This document shows positions 1 through 11,233 of a stretch of DNA of 64,000 nt, piece by piece. The notes under the pieces were generated by a model. The model was not told the origin of the DNA and searched no databases. It saw nothing but the letters and a program-made list of their open reading frames with translations. This DNA comes from Nautilus pompilius (Eukaryota > Mollusca > Cephalopoda > Nautilida > Nautilidae). The stretch is taken from assembly GCA_018389105.1 (NCBI GenBank), contig JACATO010000598.1:1140707-1204706 (forward strand), written 5' to 3'. The position numbers and the translations under genes are program-made. The first letter of the stretch is position 1; every line of letters begins with the position of its first letter.

Positions 1-540
1 GATTACCTATGAATATCCATAATGGAATATTTAGGGCAACCTTTTTCTATAAAATTTTTATTTTTAATCTGTGGGTTAACAAGAACTGCAAGAGGCAAAA
101 TACTTGCTTTTTTAACTTTACCATTTTTACACATTTTGTTAAGGACAATTTTTCATGCAGTTGTATTTGTTATATTTATTAGTATATCAATGAAACTTTC
201 AGATGTGTGTATATAAATGTATATCTTGTTTTAAGTGTTATGAGTTTGTTGGGAAGTTATGGATTAGGGAAATTTGCCATTGCTTTTTCTCGACAAAAAT
301 TATTATATAAACTCTAAATAGCGGCACCCTCTTGGAATCGGGAATGCCGTTATATCTATATGGAGCGTCCATATAAGTAAGATATAAGGGAGGTGTAAAT
401 AAATAGAATATAAAACGGATGTGTATGTGCTGCCAATTTACTCAAATTATTCAAAGAATGCATTACATCAAGTTGCATATGGAAAATACACATAAATAAA
501 ACATAATCCACTTAAAAAGAAAATATGTACAACGAGTTAT
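1..540. other. AT-rich sequence, no gene seen
   Basis: No recognisable coding or structural feature. It would be the downstream side of the minus-strand pogo/jerky remnant that follows, but I cannot read the catalytic (DDE) part of that transposase here. Confidence 0.4.
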
Positions 541-986
541 ATGCAGAACATCCAATTTTCTAATTCCATGCCAAAGCTTAAAAGCAGTCCGCCACCAATC
601 AGAAGAGGCACACTCTGCAGTTATGTTCATTTGCTCTTTAAATGCCTTTGCTTTTGAAATAACCATAGGCCCTGAAATAGTAATACTTTCAGATCATTTT
701 AATGAAAACCACTTATACAATAGTTTATCAACTTTAAATTTAGGCTTGCGTAAGTTTTTTCACTCAGTAATGTATTTGTTGCTTTCAGAAGTCAAAGTAA
801 AGTCTGGAAGTTTATTTGTTGAATGCTTAATATTGTACATTGTTGTTGAACCAACATTTTACTCTTGCATCAAACATTTCTGCTTACACCTTTTTCTAAT
901 TTCTCGACTATTTTAGTTTTATCGGCATTGTTAAGTGTAATCCTTTGTTTTTCTCCAGTACTTGCTTTCTCAAATTTAAGAGCCAT
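541..986 (-). pseudogene. Decayed pogo/Tigger (jerky-like) transposase, DNA-binding N-terminus only
   Basis: Reading the minus strand from an ATG at 986, the frame begins MALKFEKAST and continues with RITLNNADKTKIVEKLEKG before a stop at 870-872. This resembles the first helix-turn-helix of CENP-B/jerky/Tigger proteins (R-x-T-L...K...I...LEKG). After shifted frames, positions 666-547 read MVISKAKAFKEQMNI, then SSDWWRTAFKLWHGIRKLDV. That matches the second (Tc5-type) helix-turn-helix, whose usual form is GPMI..KA..F...M, then GW...FK.RHGIR.LDV. The family moves DNA with a DDE catalytic core, which I cannot find downstream, so this is a 5' fragment with at least one stop and one frameshift. The order of the two DNA-binding motifs is what makes the call; the family assignment is from memory of the motifs. 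A domesticated CENP-B/jerky gene is less likely because the frame is broken. Confidence 0.55.
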
Positions 987-3900
987 TGTTGAGGGGTGCA
1001 AAAGTTATCGTAGTATGATAAAAGACGAGAGAAATGAGCTATATGCACTTCCAAGATGGCAACTGTAAACAAACTTAAGTTGGTTGCTGTCAGAGATGTG
1101 ACATATGTCATTAGATAAAGTGCCACCATATCCATAGTTTACTGTATATAAAGGAGGTGAGGTTAATAGATTGAATGCAGAAACTGAATTGATGAAGATG
1201 ATCATTACAAACAATCCCCTTATTTTTTAAGTTGTACATAGGAGAGTTATACATTTAACTGTGTTTGGCTGTGATTGGATCTCTAAGAATCAACTAGATG
1301 GTATTGTTAGTTCAGTGTTCGTTTACTCTTATAAAAAGAGAAAAAATTATAAAACCTACCATATAGTCCTGCTGTTGCCATGAGATTCTGAGTCACATCA
1401 GATAGTAGTGAAAGAACAACTTTTAAACAGAAAAATTAGGCTTTCAGGAACACTGGTTGATGAAAAAAACTTCGGCTAGTATTGCATTCTTCTGCTTCTT
1501 GGTGCTTGTGTGCAGCTGACATTTATTCAAAACAGTTCTGCTTTTAATGAATTTCTGTACGTAGATATGGATTTGGTTCTTTCTGTTACAACACATGGTT
1601 GGGTTGGTTTTAGAAGTTCATTAACAGGTGTGTGAAGAAGAAAAAGAAAAGAAGCCAATATTTATCAATCACTTTTTTTATGCATTTAACCAATCTGAAG
1701 AGTTTGCCGGTGGGACCTAGAAACAGGGGTGTTATCTAGCATGTTTCCTGCTGAGTTGGTAGTAAATACACTGCTGAAAACTAATGCTGACCAAGATTGT
1801 ATGAAATTATGTAAAAATTACAACAACAGAGCCCTAATCTGTTGACAAGATAGGATTGTGATAGGAACGTTAATGCTGCTCTTCTGTAATACCAATTTTC
1901 TTCAGATTACTAATAGTAGTCCACAAATTTTTAGAATCATTTTATGTACAACTGTCATTTTTTCATCTGTGAATGTATTATTATTATTGTTCTATACAAC
2001 GGATACTCGTTTAATAAAATTGTATTGTTGCAACTATCATGTTTTTAATAACTCCTGCTTGTACTACAATTTGAGACAGTATAGAAGTGTTGGCCGGATA
2101 CAGTTTGGCAGAGAGACCCCTAGTTGAATGGTTTCTAAGAACTTTCCAACTTGCCAGTTTTTTTTTTTTTTTTATCATAAACATCTATCTCTGGCATCTC
2201 AGTGATGTTTATTCTATATTATTTTAATGTGAATATTATGTATTTACACTGCAGTATTGATTACCTAAAAATGAGCATCATGTGTGTGGCTCTTGCCAAT
2301 GAAGGGCTTGCAATTTTCAGGGACTAAACTTTTGCAGTGTATCCCAAGAAAATGGCTACAAGCAAAAATAAATTTAAAATTACACATACAGCAGTACTCC
2401 CAGTACTTGCTATGAAATTGGAAAGAGGCAATGGTAACTAATATTCTAACTTGTAATCTTATGTATTATTAACTCAAGAACCATGCACCTCCAAGATAAA
2501 CCAAAAACATTTGATGATTACTTAAATAACAGGTCTGATAAATTTTATAAAGCAAGTGGTACATCTGTATCTCTATTTGCTCTTGTTACAAACAGCATAA
2601 CTTGATAAAAAATAATAAAGCAGTACTAATGACTGCCAAGCATTTGTTCCATTTTATGGAAATCTGTTTCATTCCATATTTTTATTTACCCATCAGTAAA
2701 TATAAACATTTTAACTTTGCAAATGAATTCTAGAACATATTTTCATTGGACATTCACAGAAGAAATAGACATCTCAATAAACTTGTTTTATTTATAAAAT
2801 GATTGATTGTACAATAGATATTTTCTGGGAAAATTATTGATATTTATTGGTTATTGAAAATTAATAATTGTAATACTTTATGACTGAAAAAGTAGGTCAT
2901 ACTAACCCAGAATTTGTTTCCTTAGCAACAACATAGAAATGGCAATATGATAGTTATTTGTTTGTCATGTGTGAATGCAGCTATAATACTTGTTGACCAA
3001 GTATGTCATTTTTTTGGTAACTACTGTATCAGCACAAGAACTCCTATAAACACCTTAGGTGTGGAAAGGTGAGCATAGCACATTTTCTCAGGTGTTTATC
3101 CAAGGTATCTTTCTAGAGCAGTGGTATGCACTACATTAGATTTTGCCAATGTGTATTCTGTGGTCAGTAACTTGGTGATCCTTAAGACAGCCATCAACTG
3201 ATGATTTCTTTCATCTTTTTTAAAAAAGCAGCACACACTTTAGAATAATAAAAGTATGGCAGTGTTTAGAAATTGAGAATTTAAAGTTGAAATGAAGTGT
3301 TTATTAACATTTTGAGAATATGTTCTTCAAAAAAAAAACAACTTCATTTTGTTTAATGCACTGTGGTCCAAAATTATCTTATCACCCATAATAGATTTTT
3401 GTTAAAGTGTAATTATATGATGACTAATGCAATGTTTAAGTAACTTTTTGTTTCTGATTTAGTGTTTCATTGAAGTAACATTCTTTAGTTGAAACAATAT
3501 TTCAAAGTGCATTTATTGGAGTTAACTGCTTTACTGTTTAGTTGTATTTCCAAGAGAAATTACTATGTTAATGAGGAGATTTAGTACAGTGTCAGAATAA
3601 TGTTTGTCATATTTGATGGTGTACAAGTCTATGCGGTACATCAATTATTAAGTTAGGTTCTTGAAGATATCATCACCAAAAGTGTCAGTAAGATGTATGT
3701 CAAGGGGTAAATTTAAAGGTAAATATTTTGTTTCAAATTTTGACTCAAACACCATCAAATACAGTAATTGGCTCTATTAAGCTCAAGATGTGATTTTGCA
3801 CTGTAGCACAACAAATATCCAATACTTTGTTTAAAACAAGGCAATTCAGTAATTATAATGAGATAAAAACCACAGCCTTTCTGGGTTGTAAGTAATATTA

Positions 3901-4379
3901 AATCTGGATCATCTAGTATTGCTGACAAAAAAGTGTTGGCACAATCAGGATCATTCTTTTGAGAACTGTCTACTGATGACTCAGTTAACACAAATGTAGT
4001 AGCTTAGCATCATATCTTGTAAACTCTACATTTCTCAAGTGTTGTGCTTACCCCATCCATCCACACTTCCCACCTAACTGTTGATATTAGCCATGGTTGG
4101 TTATTCACAGAGCAGCAGAAAGAAATGTTTCAACTTCTATAAAGTTCATGTTTTTTCAAACAATAATGTATTCTAAAACTAATTAATGGATGGACCAGCC
4201 ATGTGGCTTTCAGTTTAAAAAAGAAAAGAGTAAAGTTGATAGAAAAAAGACCAAGAAAAAGAGTACTTTGCATTTTATTTGGGAAAAGGAAAAGAAAAGT
4301 CAGCAATAAATATTAATGTTTCCTTTAGAAATTCATACAATGGGATTCCTCAATGATAATATAAAGGGTGCTCCTACTG
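987..4379. other. AT-rich sequence without recognisable genes
   Basis: Both strands are dense in stops in all frames. Short poly-T and poly-A runs occur (for example near 2159 and 3330). A few open stretches of 60-90 codons show no motif I know. It could be intron, long UTR or old transposon sequence. Confidence 0.4.
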
Positions 4380-4800
4380 TTCTAAACTTGGCCCAAAATG
4401 TCTAGACATCCAAACACTACCATACTCAGACATGTTCTAATGTTGAAAGACTTCAGACTTGTCAAAACGGCAACACACATTCAGACTGGTTCTGAAATGT
4501 TCAGGCACATCCAGACTTGAAAACATGACCAAACATCTGCTGTATCCAGACATGTCTAGGATCATCCAGAACATCGCCTTACATGCTCGTGGAGACTCGT
4601 CAAGTTGTCAAGATGTGTTGTGGCATTTTGAAATGTCCAAAATCATCTAGACACATCAAAATACTTTGACAAACATTCAGACACAGACAGATTTTCCATG
4701 GCACTCAGAGACTTCAAGATATCCAAGTATTGAGACATGTCACAACATCTAGATACATGTCAATATGTCTAGATTCATCTGGACAGTTCCATATGTCAAT
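4380..4800. repeat. Degenerate minisatellite built on CAGACATGTC-like motifs
   Basis: A motif close to CATCCAGACATGTCTA recurs about fourteen times at irregular spacing averaging about 28 bp. Examples are near 4402, 4431, 4450, 4478, 4505, 4546, 4643, 4675, 4728, 4747 and 4767. Two copies (near 4433 and 4552) are AGACATGTTC and AGACATGTCT, which fit the p53-family half-site pattern RRRCWWGYYY. The array is strongly diverged, with no two neighbouring units identical, so it is old and not recently homogenised. An open frame across it reflects the repeat and not a gene. Confidence 0.45.
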
Positions 4801-5908
4801 ATATTATTATGGATATCCTGACCATTCACATTTCCCTTGTATATAAGCAGTTAAACCAAGTTTATAAAACCATTTTCCAGCATATATGATGCACACAGGA
4901 TTAGAAGGAAATATTTAGAAAAAGATTTTCAGTGATAAGAATTATAAGTACCAGTATTAAATGTATAAGTCATTACACAGATTATGAGTATCTATTATAA
5001 TAATTAAATTTATAACATAATTACTACTAGTATTTATTTCTAAATATACCAGTAAATTCATAATATAGGCTAATACATAAAAATATACACTAGTAGTTAT
5101 AGTATTTACTTTTACCATTATGTAGTGAAAAATTTTATAATGCCTTTTTGATTTTTAAAAATTTAATTTGGTGAATAAATGTACCATTAATAAGTGGCAA
5201 CCTCAAATTATTATACATTCCAGAATTTTCTGTTATTTACAAGTAAAAAAAAAAAAATTTGGGATGTTGCTGCGGAGTCTTAACATTCACATGGATGTGA
5301 ACACTGAAGATTTGTTCAAATATTGTATGTGAACATAAGAAATGATACAGACAGGTGGGAGCATCCATGATTTTGGAGATGTAGCCTACTACCAAATGGG
5401 TCCAGCTTAACCCTACCAACACCTATAGGCTCAGGCTATTACCACTAGCTATTTATAAATATGGCTTTTAAATATACGATAATTTCACTTGTTTTCTTTT
5501 TTAAAAATTATATTCATGTTTTTAGTAGCAAATAACGTGTATGTTTCTTTCTGGGTTCATCTGAGGACTGCATCAGACCATCGACCATAGAGCAATTTAA
5601 CCACATTTTTTTTACCCTTGGCATGGAAGAGACAGGGTTACTTTTTGAGACTTTCTTAGAATAAAGGTGCATCTTATATGCTGAGAAATATGGTAGATCC
5701 ATTTATAAAAGGAAAGTGCTGCATGCTTACTGGAAATAAATGCAAAGGAAATATAATATTTATATCAAATTAAGGATATGATTATTTTCTTGCCATTGCA
5801 GTAATTTGGTGGTATTAAATATGAATTCAGCTATGGGGATCCAGAGGATACAGCCTTATTTATGATTTCCCTCTCAGTGGAGTTTTATTTTGAAGATTTT
5901 CAAATATT
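4801..5908. other. AT-rich sequence, possible DNA-transposon end near 5700
   Basis: No gene is seen. At 5662-5700 the minus strand reads TACCATATTTCTCAGCATAT followed by AAGATGCACC. This recalls the GCATATAAGATGCACC-type ends of some small DNA transposons. I could not find a matching second end, so no element is called. Confidence 0.3.
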
Positions 5909-6230
5909 TCATACATTTGCAGGCCGCTGGTGAAGGCGCTTTAAGTAGGGTTTTCCTAGCCACTCTCTGATGGAAAACATCCATGTCACTGTGTTCTTGT
6001 GTATCTCAACATTCCCCTCAACATCCTGATAGGCAGTAACATCTTCAATGTAAAATGGGCAATTAAGGTAAGAAACAAAAGAATTTCTGGACAAAGCACT
6101 AGCTATGCACTTATGGCTGCATTGGTGACATGATGCAATTTACAACCTCCTATATCAAGTATGTCTTTAGCTGCTCGGTTAGCCTGATTTGGCCCCACAC
6201 ATTACAGTATAACTATTTGACATTACCGCT
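5909..6230 (-). pseudogene. Decayed hAT-like transposase fragment (central region)
   Basis: On the minus strand, one frame reads NRAAKDILDIGGCKLHHVTN followed by AAISA and a stop at 6103-6105. The neighbouring frame then reads SRNSFVSYLNCPFYIEDVT and, further on, HKNTVTWMFSIREWLGKPYL. The order (a Gly-Cys-x-x-H-H region, an FxxYIED-like stretch, then TRWLS-like W-x-x-S with Leu-rich continuation) is the one I know from the middle of zinc-finger/hAT-like transposases of the ZNF862/ZBED5/KIAA1586 kind. There the segment reads CxxHxxHN, then RWLSL. At least one frameshift and one stop separate the pieces. It is only about 110 codons long. The family is named from motif memory only; another RNase-H-fold transposase is possible. 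Confidence 0.4.
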
Positions 6231-6554
6231 AAGTTTTTCTACACCGGCACATTAAAAGTGCAATGTCTTGTAGCACCAGGCAGTTGTGTTGTAGAAACAG
6301 ACCATCAGGCAGAGGATGGAGATGTTTGTAGACCAAAAACACTAAGGGTAAAGAGAGGAAAAAGGAGTTTAAAAATCTTTAAAAAACAATAAGGATAAAG
6401 GCAAAAGCATCGATACAAAGATGAGAAGAAGCATTGACCTCACAGAAGGAGAGAGAAAGAAAAAATGGAGATGACTTTGGTTTAGAGTTCTTCCCACCTC
6501 TATCCTTTCACCCAGGAGCATTATTATGATATCATGATTTTTTAAAAAACAATT

Positions 6555-7300
6555 ATGGATAAGACGTTTAAAGTAACTTCTCTGAATGAAAAAGGGACTA
6601 AATTAAAACATCACTTTGATAATTTCTTAGATGAGCTTTTAAACCAAAATGCACATGTATCCTGTTCACAGGAAATACATCTCAATAACTAAAGAGAAAC
6701 AGCCAATAAATTCATATAGGGAGAAAAAGAACAAAAGAATTTTAGTCTAGATGCCACAGGCTGAGAAAAAGAGGTAGGGATACTAGGTAATCTAAAAACC
6801 CTTATCTAAATCAACCACTCATACAGTGATAACAAAGGTAAGAAATCATAGCCCACATAACCTTAAATAATAAATTTCAGGCAATCATAAACTCTTCCTA
6901 AATTCCAAATGTACCAAAAGAACCATACAGTTCTTTGAAAACCTGAAGAAGATCATGGAAACGGAACTAAAATTGAATCCTGCAGGATTTCTTAATAGGA
7001 GACTAACTACATCTTGAAGTATAATTTAGAATGGCACGGAGCAATAACAAAACATAGGAGCCATCCATGCAGGAAGCTGCAGCTATGTATCCTTAGCTCA
7101 GCATATGGCTTGCATAATACTTTCAGAACTAAATATCTGGAATCTAGATCATTTACACATTACTTAAGTAGATACAACGTAACTAAGAAAATAGACAGTG
7201 TACTATAATCATAATTTCACTAAACTCCTTTGGGATGTAACCCACAAGGTTATTTATTCCCTTGAGTGATCATTCACTGGTAAAAAAAATAGCATTAAAA
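6555..7300 (+). pseudogene. Decayed LINE ORF2, APE-type endonuclease domain (L1/Tx1-like)
   Basis: From ATG 6555 the frame reads MDKTFKVTSLNEKG, then VSCSQEIHLNN and a stop at 6690. This is the start of an apurinic-endonuclease-like domain: SLNxxG carries the conserved Asn, and QExH carries the conserved catalytic Glu. Later fragments fit the same domain in order. EKEVGILGNL near 6770 corresponds to the usual GVGILI strand. YGLHNTFRTKYLESRSFTHY near 7100 corresponds to LVDxWRxxxPxxxxFT. KKIDSVL at 7186-7206 corresponds to the S-R-I-D-x-x-L strand. In a shifted frame, PLSDHSLV at 7259-7282 carries the SDH catalytic His motif. Several stops and at least one frameshift are present. No reverse transcriptase follows; after about 7.3 kb I lose the resemblance. 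The element is a dead, truncated copy. L1 versus Tx1 subgroup cannot be resolved here. Confidence 0.6.
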
Positions 7301-7399
7301 TAGCTCAGATACTATGAAGACTACGTAGATATGGAAATTTAATAACGAGATCCTAGTTAACAATAGAACATCTCAACTGATCACGGAGAACTTTATTCG

Positions 7400-8480
7400 G
7401 TTCTGAGGTAAGTAACTGTTGTAATAAAACCAAAGTCAGATCAGTAAGCAATTCTTGTAGTTGTAAGGGCTGTGGGATCACACCCTTGCAAGTATGTTAG
7501 GGCACTACTTAGGGTTAGCCGACCACTGGTTTGGCTTCTTTTCAGGTGACGCGGGGTGGTTTCCAGATTTCTGCCTTAGTTGCAAGTAGCCTATTTGGGC
7601 AGACGAGCCGGTGAATACCGATCAAGTCAGGAATTCACTTTTCTAGTCCCGGACAGAAAGGGAGTTAGTTAGCTGACCGGTGTCCATCGAAACGCAGCCC
7701 GCGCGGCAAAGACCCAGCGAAAAGGAGTTGGAAGAAGGCGGAAGCAGCCAGTAAAGCTGCAAAGCCTCCGATCGTGGTAGAGTGATGCTCGGGCTCTCCC
7801 GTCCTGGTCGAAGTGCCCACAGGCCACAGCGCTCGAAATCTGCCGGACGAGAAAAAACATCGACCAGGAGGCGCGGCAGGGCAGACCGGAAGTCCTGTCC
7901 CCCCCAACCGGTGCCAATAAATACTCAGTCGGTCTACAGGGCAACACCGCGAGCTGAGTCAATGGCGATCCTGACGCTCCAGGGACCCGGTGAAGCCATG
8001 GAAGCAGGCACTCAAGGCGAGTTCTTCTTTTGTCTGTCTATTTTCGGGTTTCGTCTTTTGGACTTACGGATTAGGGGTTTCGTTCTGTGGTTATTGCTAA
8101 GTCTTTCGTAAAGAGGGACCAAATTCAAAAAGCGTTTTGATACCTTACCTTGTTGGTAGCTTGATGACAAACGAAGCAGATGTCACCTGTTTACAGGGAC
8201 TACATCTCGACACTCCGAATGAGGTGGATGTTCAGGGAGAGGCGCTAAGCTCTGTGGTTTAGAGGCTACCGGACGACGACGGCGGTGTCGCCATCTTGCT
8301 TCACCCCAGTCTGAGGTCGAGCTCAGAGCGCGCCTACGGTGGCGATGTCGGTCGGGTGGTTATATCCAGCATCAGATTAGAGGATGAAACAAAGGCTCCG
8401 GCTGCGTCCGTTTACGCTCCCGACGTACCGAAGGAAGTTACTGGGTTCTTCCAGCGTCCCAAACCAGCTTTAGGAGAAGC
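7400..8480. other. GC-richer, CpG-rich segment without a proven gene
   Basis: Composition changes from AT-rich to GC-richer at about 7.4 kb. The segment has many CpG dinucleotides and a CGCCATCTTG motif (8288-8297), which resembles a YY1 or initiator-type element found at some animal start sites. An open frame at 7782-8111 and another at 8296-8499 have no motif I recognise. A promoter or 5' exon is conceivable but unsupported by splice or homology evidence. It might also be part of an unrecognised repeat. Confidence 0.3.
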
Positions 8481-8850
8481 GTCACAGTCCTGTCAGTGAC
8501 TGAGAGGTCGAGGCAGGAGTAGCTTTCCTGTCACGAACGAAAAGGTTGTATGTAACACGAGAACGGGTCTTCTGGTAGCGGTTATTAGGGTTAGAGGATA
8601 GGTGTATCACCAGGGAAGAAGTTGTGGCATCGGAACGGGACTCTGGTCTTTGGGTTGGAAGGTGGTGAGAGTAGGAAAAGTCTGGCGTCGCGATGTGGGA
8701 GTAGGTCTTTGGTCACAAATGGAATAGTTAAGTTACGAGCAGACTTCCTGACACAAATGAAGAGCTGTTGCATTGAAGCAGATCTCCCGTCACAGAGGGA
8801 AACTTTACGCTATCACAACAGGCTTCTTGTCACAATTAAAAAAAAAAAAA
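8481..8850. repeat. Degenerate tandem repeat, about 39 bp per unit
   Basis: A GTCAC (or GACAC) preceded by a CTT-rich stretch recurs with near-constant spacing: 8712, 8750, 8789 and 8829, which are steps of 38, 39 and 40 bp. Weaker copies appear upstream at 8530, about 8566, about 8606 and about 8645. The usual local context is GGTCTTTGGTCACAAATG. The array ends in an A-rich run at 8838-8850. It is diverged and best read as an old minisatellite, lying just left of the hAT element. Confidence 0.4.
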
Positions 8851-8914
8851 TATTATGATTGCCAAATTTCTTTAAATTAGCCATTTTGAAATTCAACATA
8901 TAATAAAATCAATT

Positions 8915-8922
8915 GTTTAAAT
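8915..8922. repeat. Left 8-bp target-site duplication of the hAT element
   Basis: GTTTAAAT lies directly outside the left inverted repeat. The identical 8 bp lie directly outside the right inverted repeat at 11249-11256. An 8-bp duplication is the hallmark of hAT insertion. Confidence 0.9.
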
Positions 8923-8937
8923 CAGGGGTCACCAAAC
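8923..8937 (+). repeat. Left terminal inverted repeat of the hAT element
   Basis: CAGGGGTCACCAAAC is followed by GC-rich sequence with CGGCCCCGGGCCGG, likely a subterminal transposase-binding region. It pairs perfectly with 11234-11248. Confidence 0.9.
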
Positions 8938-9138
8938 TACGGCCCCGGGCCGGATCAGGCCCGCCGACGATACTTGCATTTGCGTGATAAAACGGATGGA
9001 ACACGAAATGTTGTGAAATAAAATTTTTAAAATTTTTTCATGGATAATTGACACATCATGGGCAAGAAGGCTCAGAAAAATTCCCCGGTCAAGGTGTTAA
9101 TCGAGCTGGTCTCTAGGCTGTTTTCTTCACCCTTTATT

Positions 9139-10945
9139 ATGGCTACTAAGAAAAGAAAAGTGGATGCCGAGTGTCGCGTTTTCAATGAAGAATGGGGAGT
9201 AAAGTACTTCTTTGTGGAAACAAAGGACCAGAAAGCTAGCTGCGTGGTATGCAGCGAAAGTGTTGCCGTTTTGAAAGAGTACAATCTTCGGTGTCACTAT
9301 GAAACAAAACATCTATCAACATATTCAAAGTTTTCTGGAAAGTTACGCTCTGAGAAATATGAGTCCATGAAACGTTGTATAGAAACTCAAAGAAATCTCT
9401 TCACGAGAAAGTTTGCTGAAAATGAATCTGTCACTTGTACAAGTTACAAAATAGTGCATAAGTTGGCAGGGCGAGGAAAACCGTTTACTGATGGCAACTT
9501 CATCAAAGAGTGTATGATGGAAGCAGCAAATGACTTGTGTCCTGAGAAAGCCGATTTGTTTGGGAAGTATCAGCCTTTCGGCAAGTTCAGTTGTGCGGAG
9601 AACAGAAGAACTTGGAGAGAACATAGTGCTACAGATACGCGAGAAAGCTAGGAACTCTTTGTGGTATTCTCTGGCGCTGGATGAGTCTACTGATCTCTCG
9701 AGTATGTCACAACTTCTTGTGTTCATTCGTGGTGTCAATTTGGACTTTCAGATAACGGAAGAGTTGGCATCCGTTTGCTGCATGCATGGAACAACAACTG
9801 GAAAAGACATTTTCATGGAAGTGCAGAAAACTTTGCAAGACTATAACCTTCAATGGAATCAGCTTCGAGGTGTTACGGTTGATGGAGGAAAAAACATGGC
9901 TGGAGTGAGGAAGGGTCTGGTCGGGCAGATCAGGACTCATTGGAAGATTTGCAAATTCCGGGCGCTCTGTTCATACACTGCATCATACATCAGCAAGCAC
10001 TCTGTGGGAAAGACTTGGATATTTCTTGTGTACTGAAACCAGTCGTTTCTGCTGTGAACTTCATTCGGGGACATGCACTCAATCACCGTCAGTTCCAGGC
10101 TTTTCTTGAAGAAATTGATTCTGATTTCTGTGACTTGCCTTATCACACAGCAGTGAGGTGGCTCAGCTGCGGTAAAGTCCTGTTTCGTTTTTACAAGCTC
10201 CGAAACGAAATAGATGTTTTTCTCACTGAAAAAGATAGAGCTGATCCACAGCTGTCAGATCCTACCTGGCTGTCAAAGTTGTCATTTTTGGTCGACATTA
10301 CATCCCACATAATGAACTGAACTTGAAACTTCAGGGAAAGGATAACCTCGTCTGTGATCTCTACAGAATCATCAAAGGATTTCGGAGAAAGCTGTCATTG
10401 TTTGAAGCACAACTGGAAGGAGAAAACTTCTCTCATTTTCACTGTTTCAAAGAGTTTTGCGCTACAATTGCTGAAGATGTCAACCTCGATTTTCCTAAAA
10501 AGATTATTCGTGACTTGAAGAAGCATTTTTTGGAGAGATTTTCAGATCTCGACAGAATTGAGAGTGACATTCTTCTGTTCCAGAATCCGTTTGATTGTAA
10601 CCTTGATGATGTGCCAGTTGAACTACAGTTGGAGCTCTTGATTTGCAAGCAAATTACTTGTTTAAAGAGAAGCACAGAGAAGGAAAACTTGTTGAATTTT
10701 ACCGCTTCTTACCTGATGTTGAGTTTCTGAAATTGAAGAAATTTGCCGCTGGTATGGCATCATTGTTTGGAACAACTTATGTCTGTGAGCAAACATCTTC
10801 AAAAATGAAGTATATGAAGTCAACACATCGAACGAGATTGACTGATGAACATTTGAAAGCAATTCTCTTGATTGGATGCAGCAATTCCAAACCAAACATT
10901 GATGATATCTTGAAAGCCAAATGTCAGTTTCACAAATCTCACTAA
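9139..10945 (+). pseudogene. hAT transposase (GTF2IRD2-like), four frameshifts
   Basis: The encoded protein would cut and paste the surrounding element. The likely start is ATG 9139 (MATKKRKVDAECR); an upstream in-frame ATG lies at 9058. An N-terminal zinc finger is visible as CVVC followed by HYETKH (C-x2-C-x15-H-x4-H). The DDE core is readable in pieces: ALDESTD near 9680 (first Asp), VDGGKNMAG near 9885 (second Asp), HCIIHQQALC near 9975 (conserved Cys/His region), and YVCEQTSSKMK near 10780, inside the C-terminal dimerisation region, with the Glu. The frame changes at about 9545-9600, 9935-9960, 10308-10316 and 10630-10645. The last two fit loss of one base each. The protein ends at 10945 with QFHKSH. 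Vertebrate GTF2IRD2 carries a captured transposase of this kind, hence the name. About 600 residues fits the family. Confidence 0.85.
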
Positions 10946-11233
10946 CCTTTTTTGCTGCTCAGTTTGTAAGATTCGGATATGTGCACACTAGGTCTGATGT
11001 AACTATATTTTTGCTAACGTCGCCTTCTTTGATAACTTTTTAGTAAATAAATATGTTGGTTGTCTTTGTTTTTTGTGCATTGCACGCCACTCACCCATGA
11101 TTAACATGGAATGCTAAACTTAGTGTTTCGTCTTTTTTCCCAGAGCTTTCGTTCTGGCTTGCAAGTATTGAACAGAATGATTATGCGGCCCGCGCTCGTC
11201 ATTCTTTCAGTTATCCGGCCCACTGTGAAAAAT

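Noticed and set aside
5514-5700. Small DNA transposon with a GCATATAAGATGCACC end
   Set aside because: Only one end is visible; no inverted partner or target duplication found.
7962-8020. First coding exon with a GC donor (CAAG/GCGAGT)
   Set aside because: The peptide is short and unrecognised, and a GC donor alone is weak evidence.
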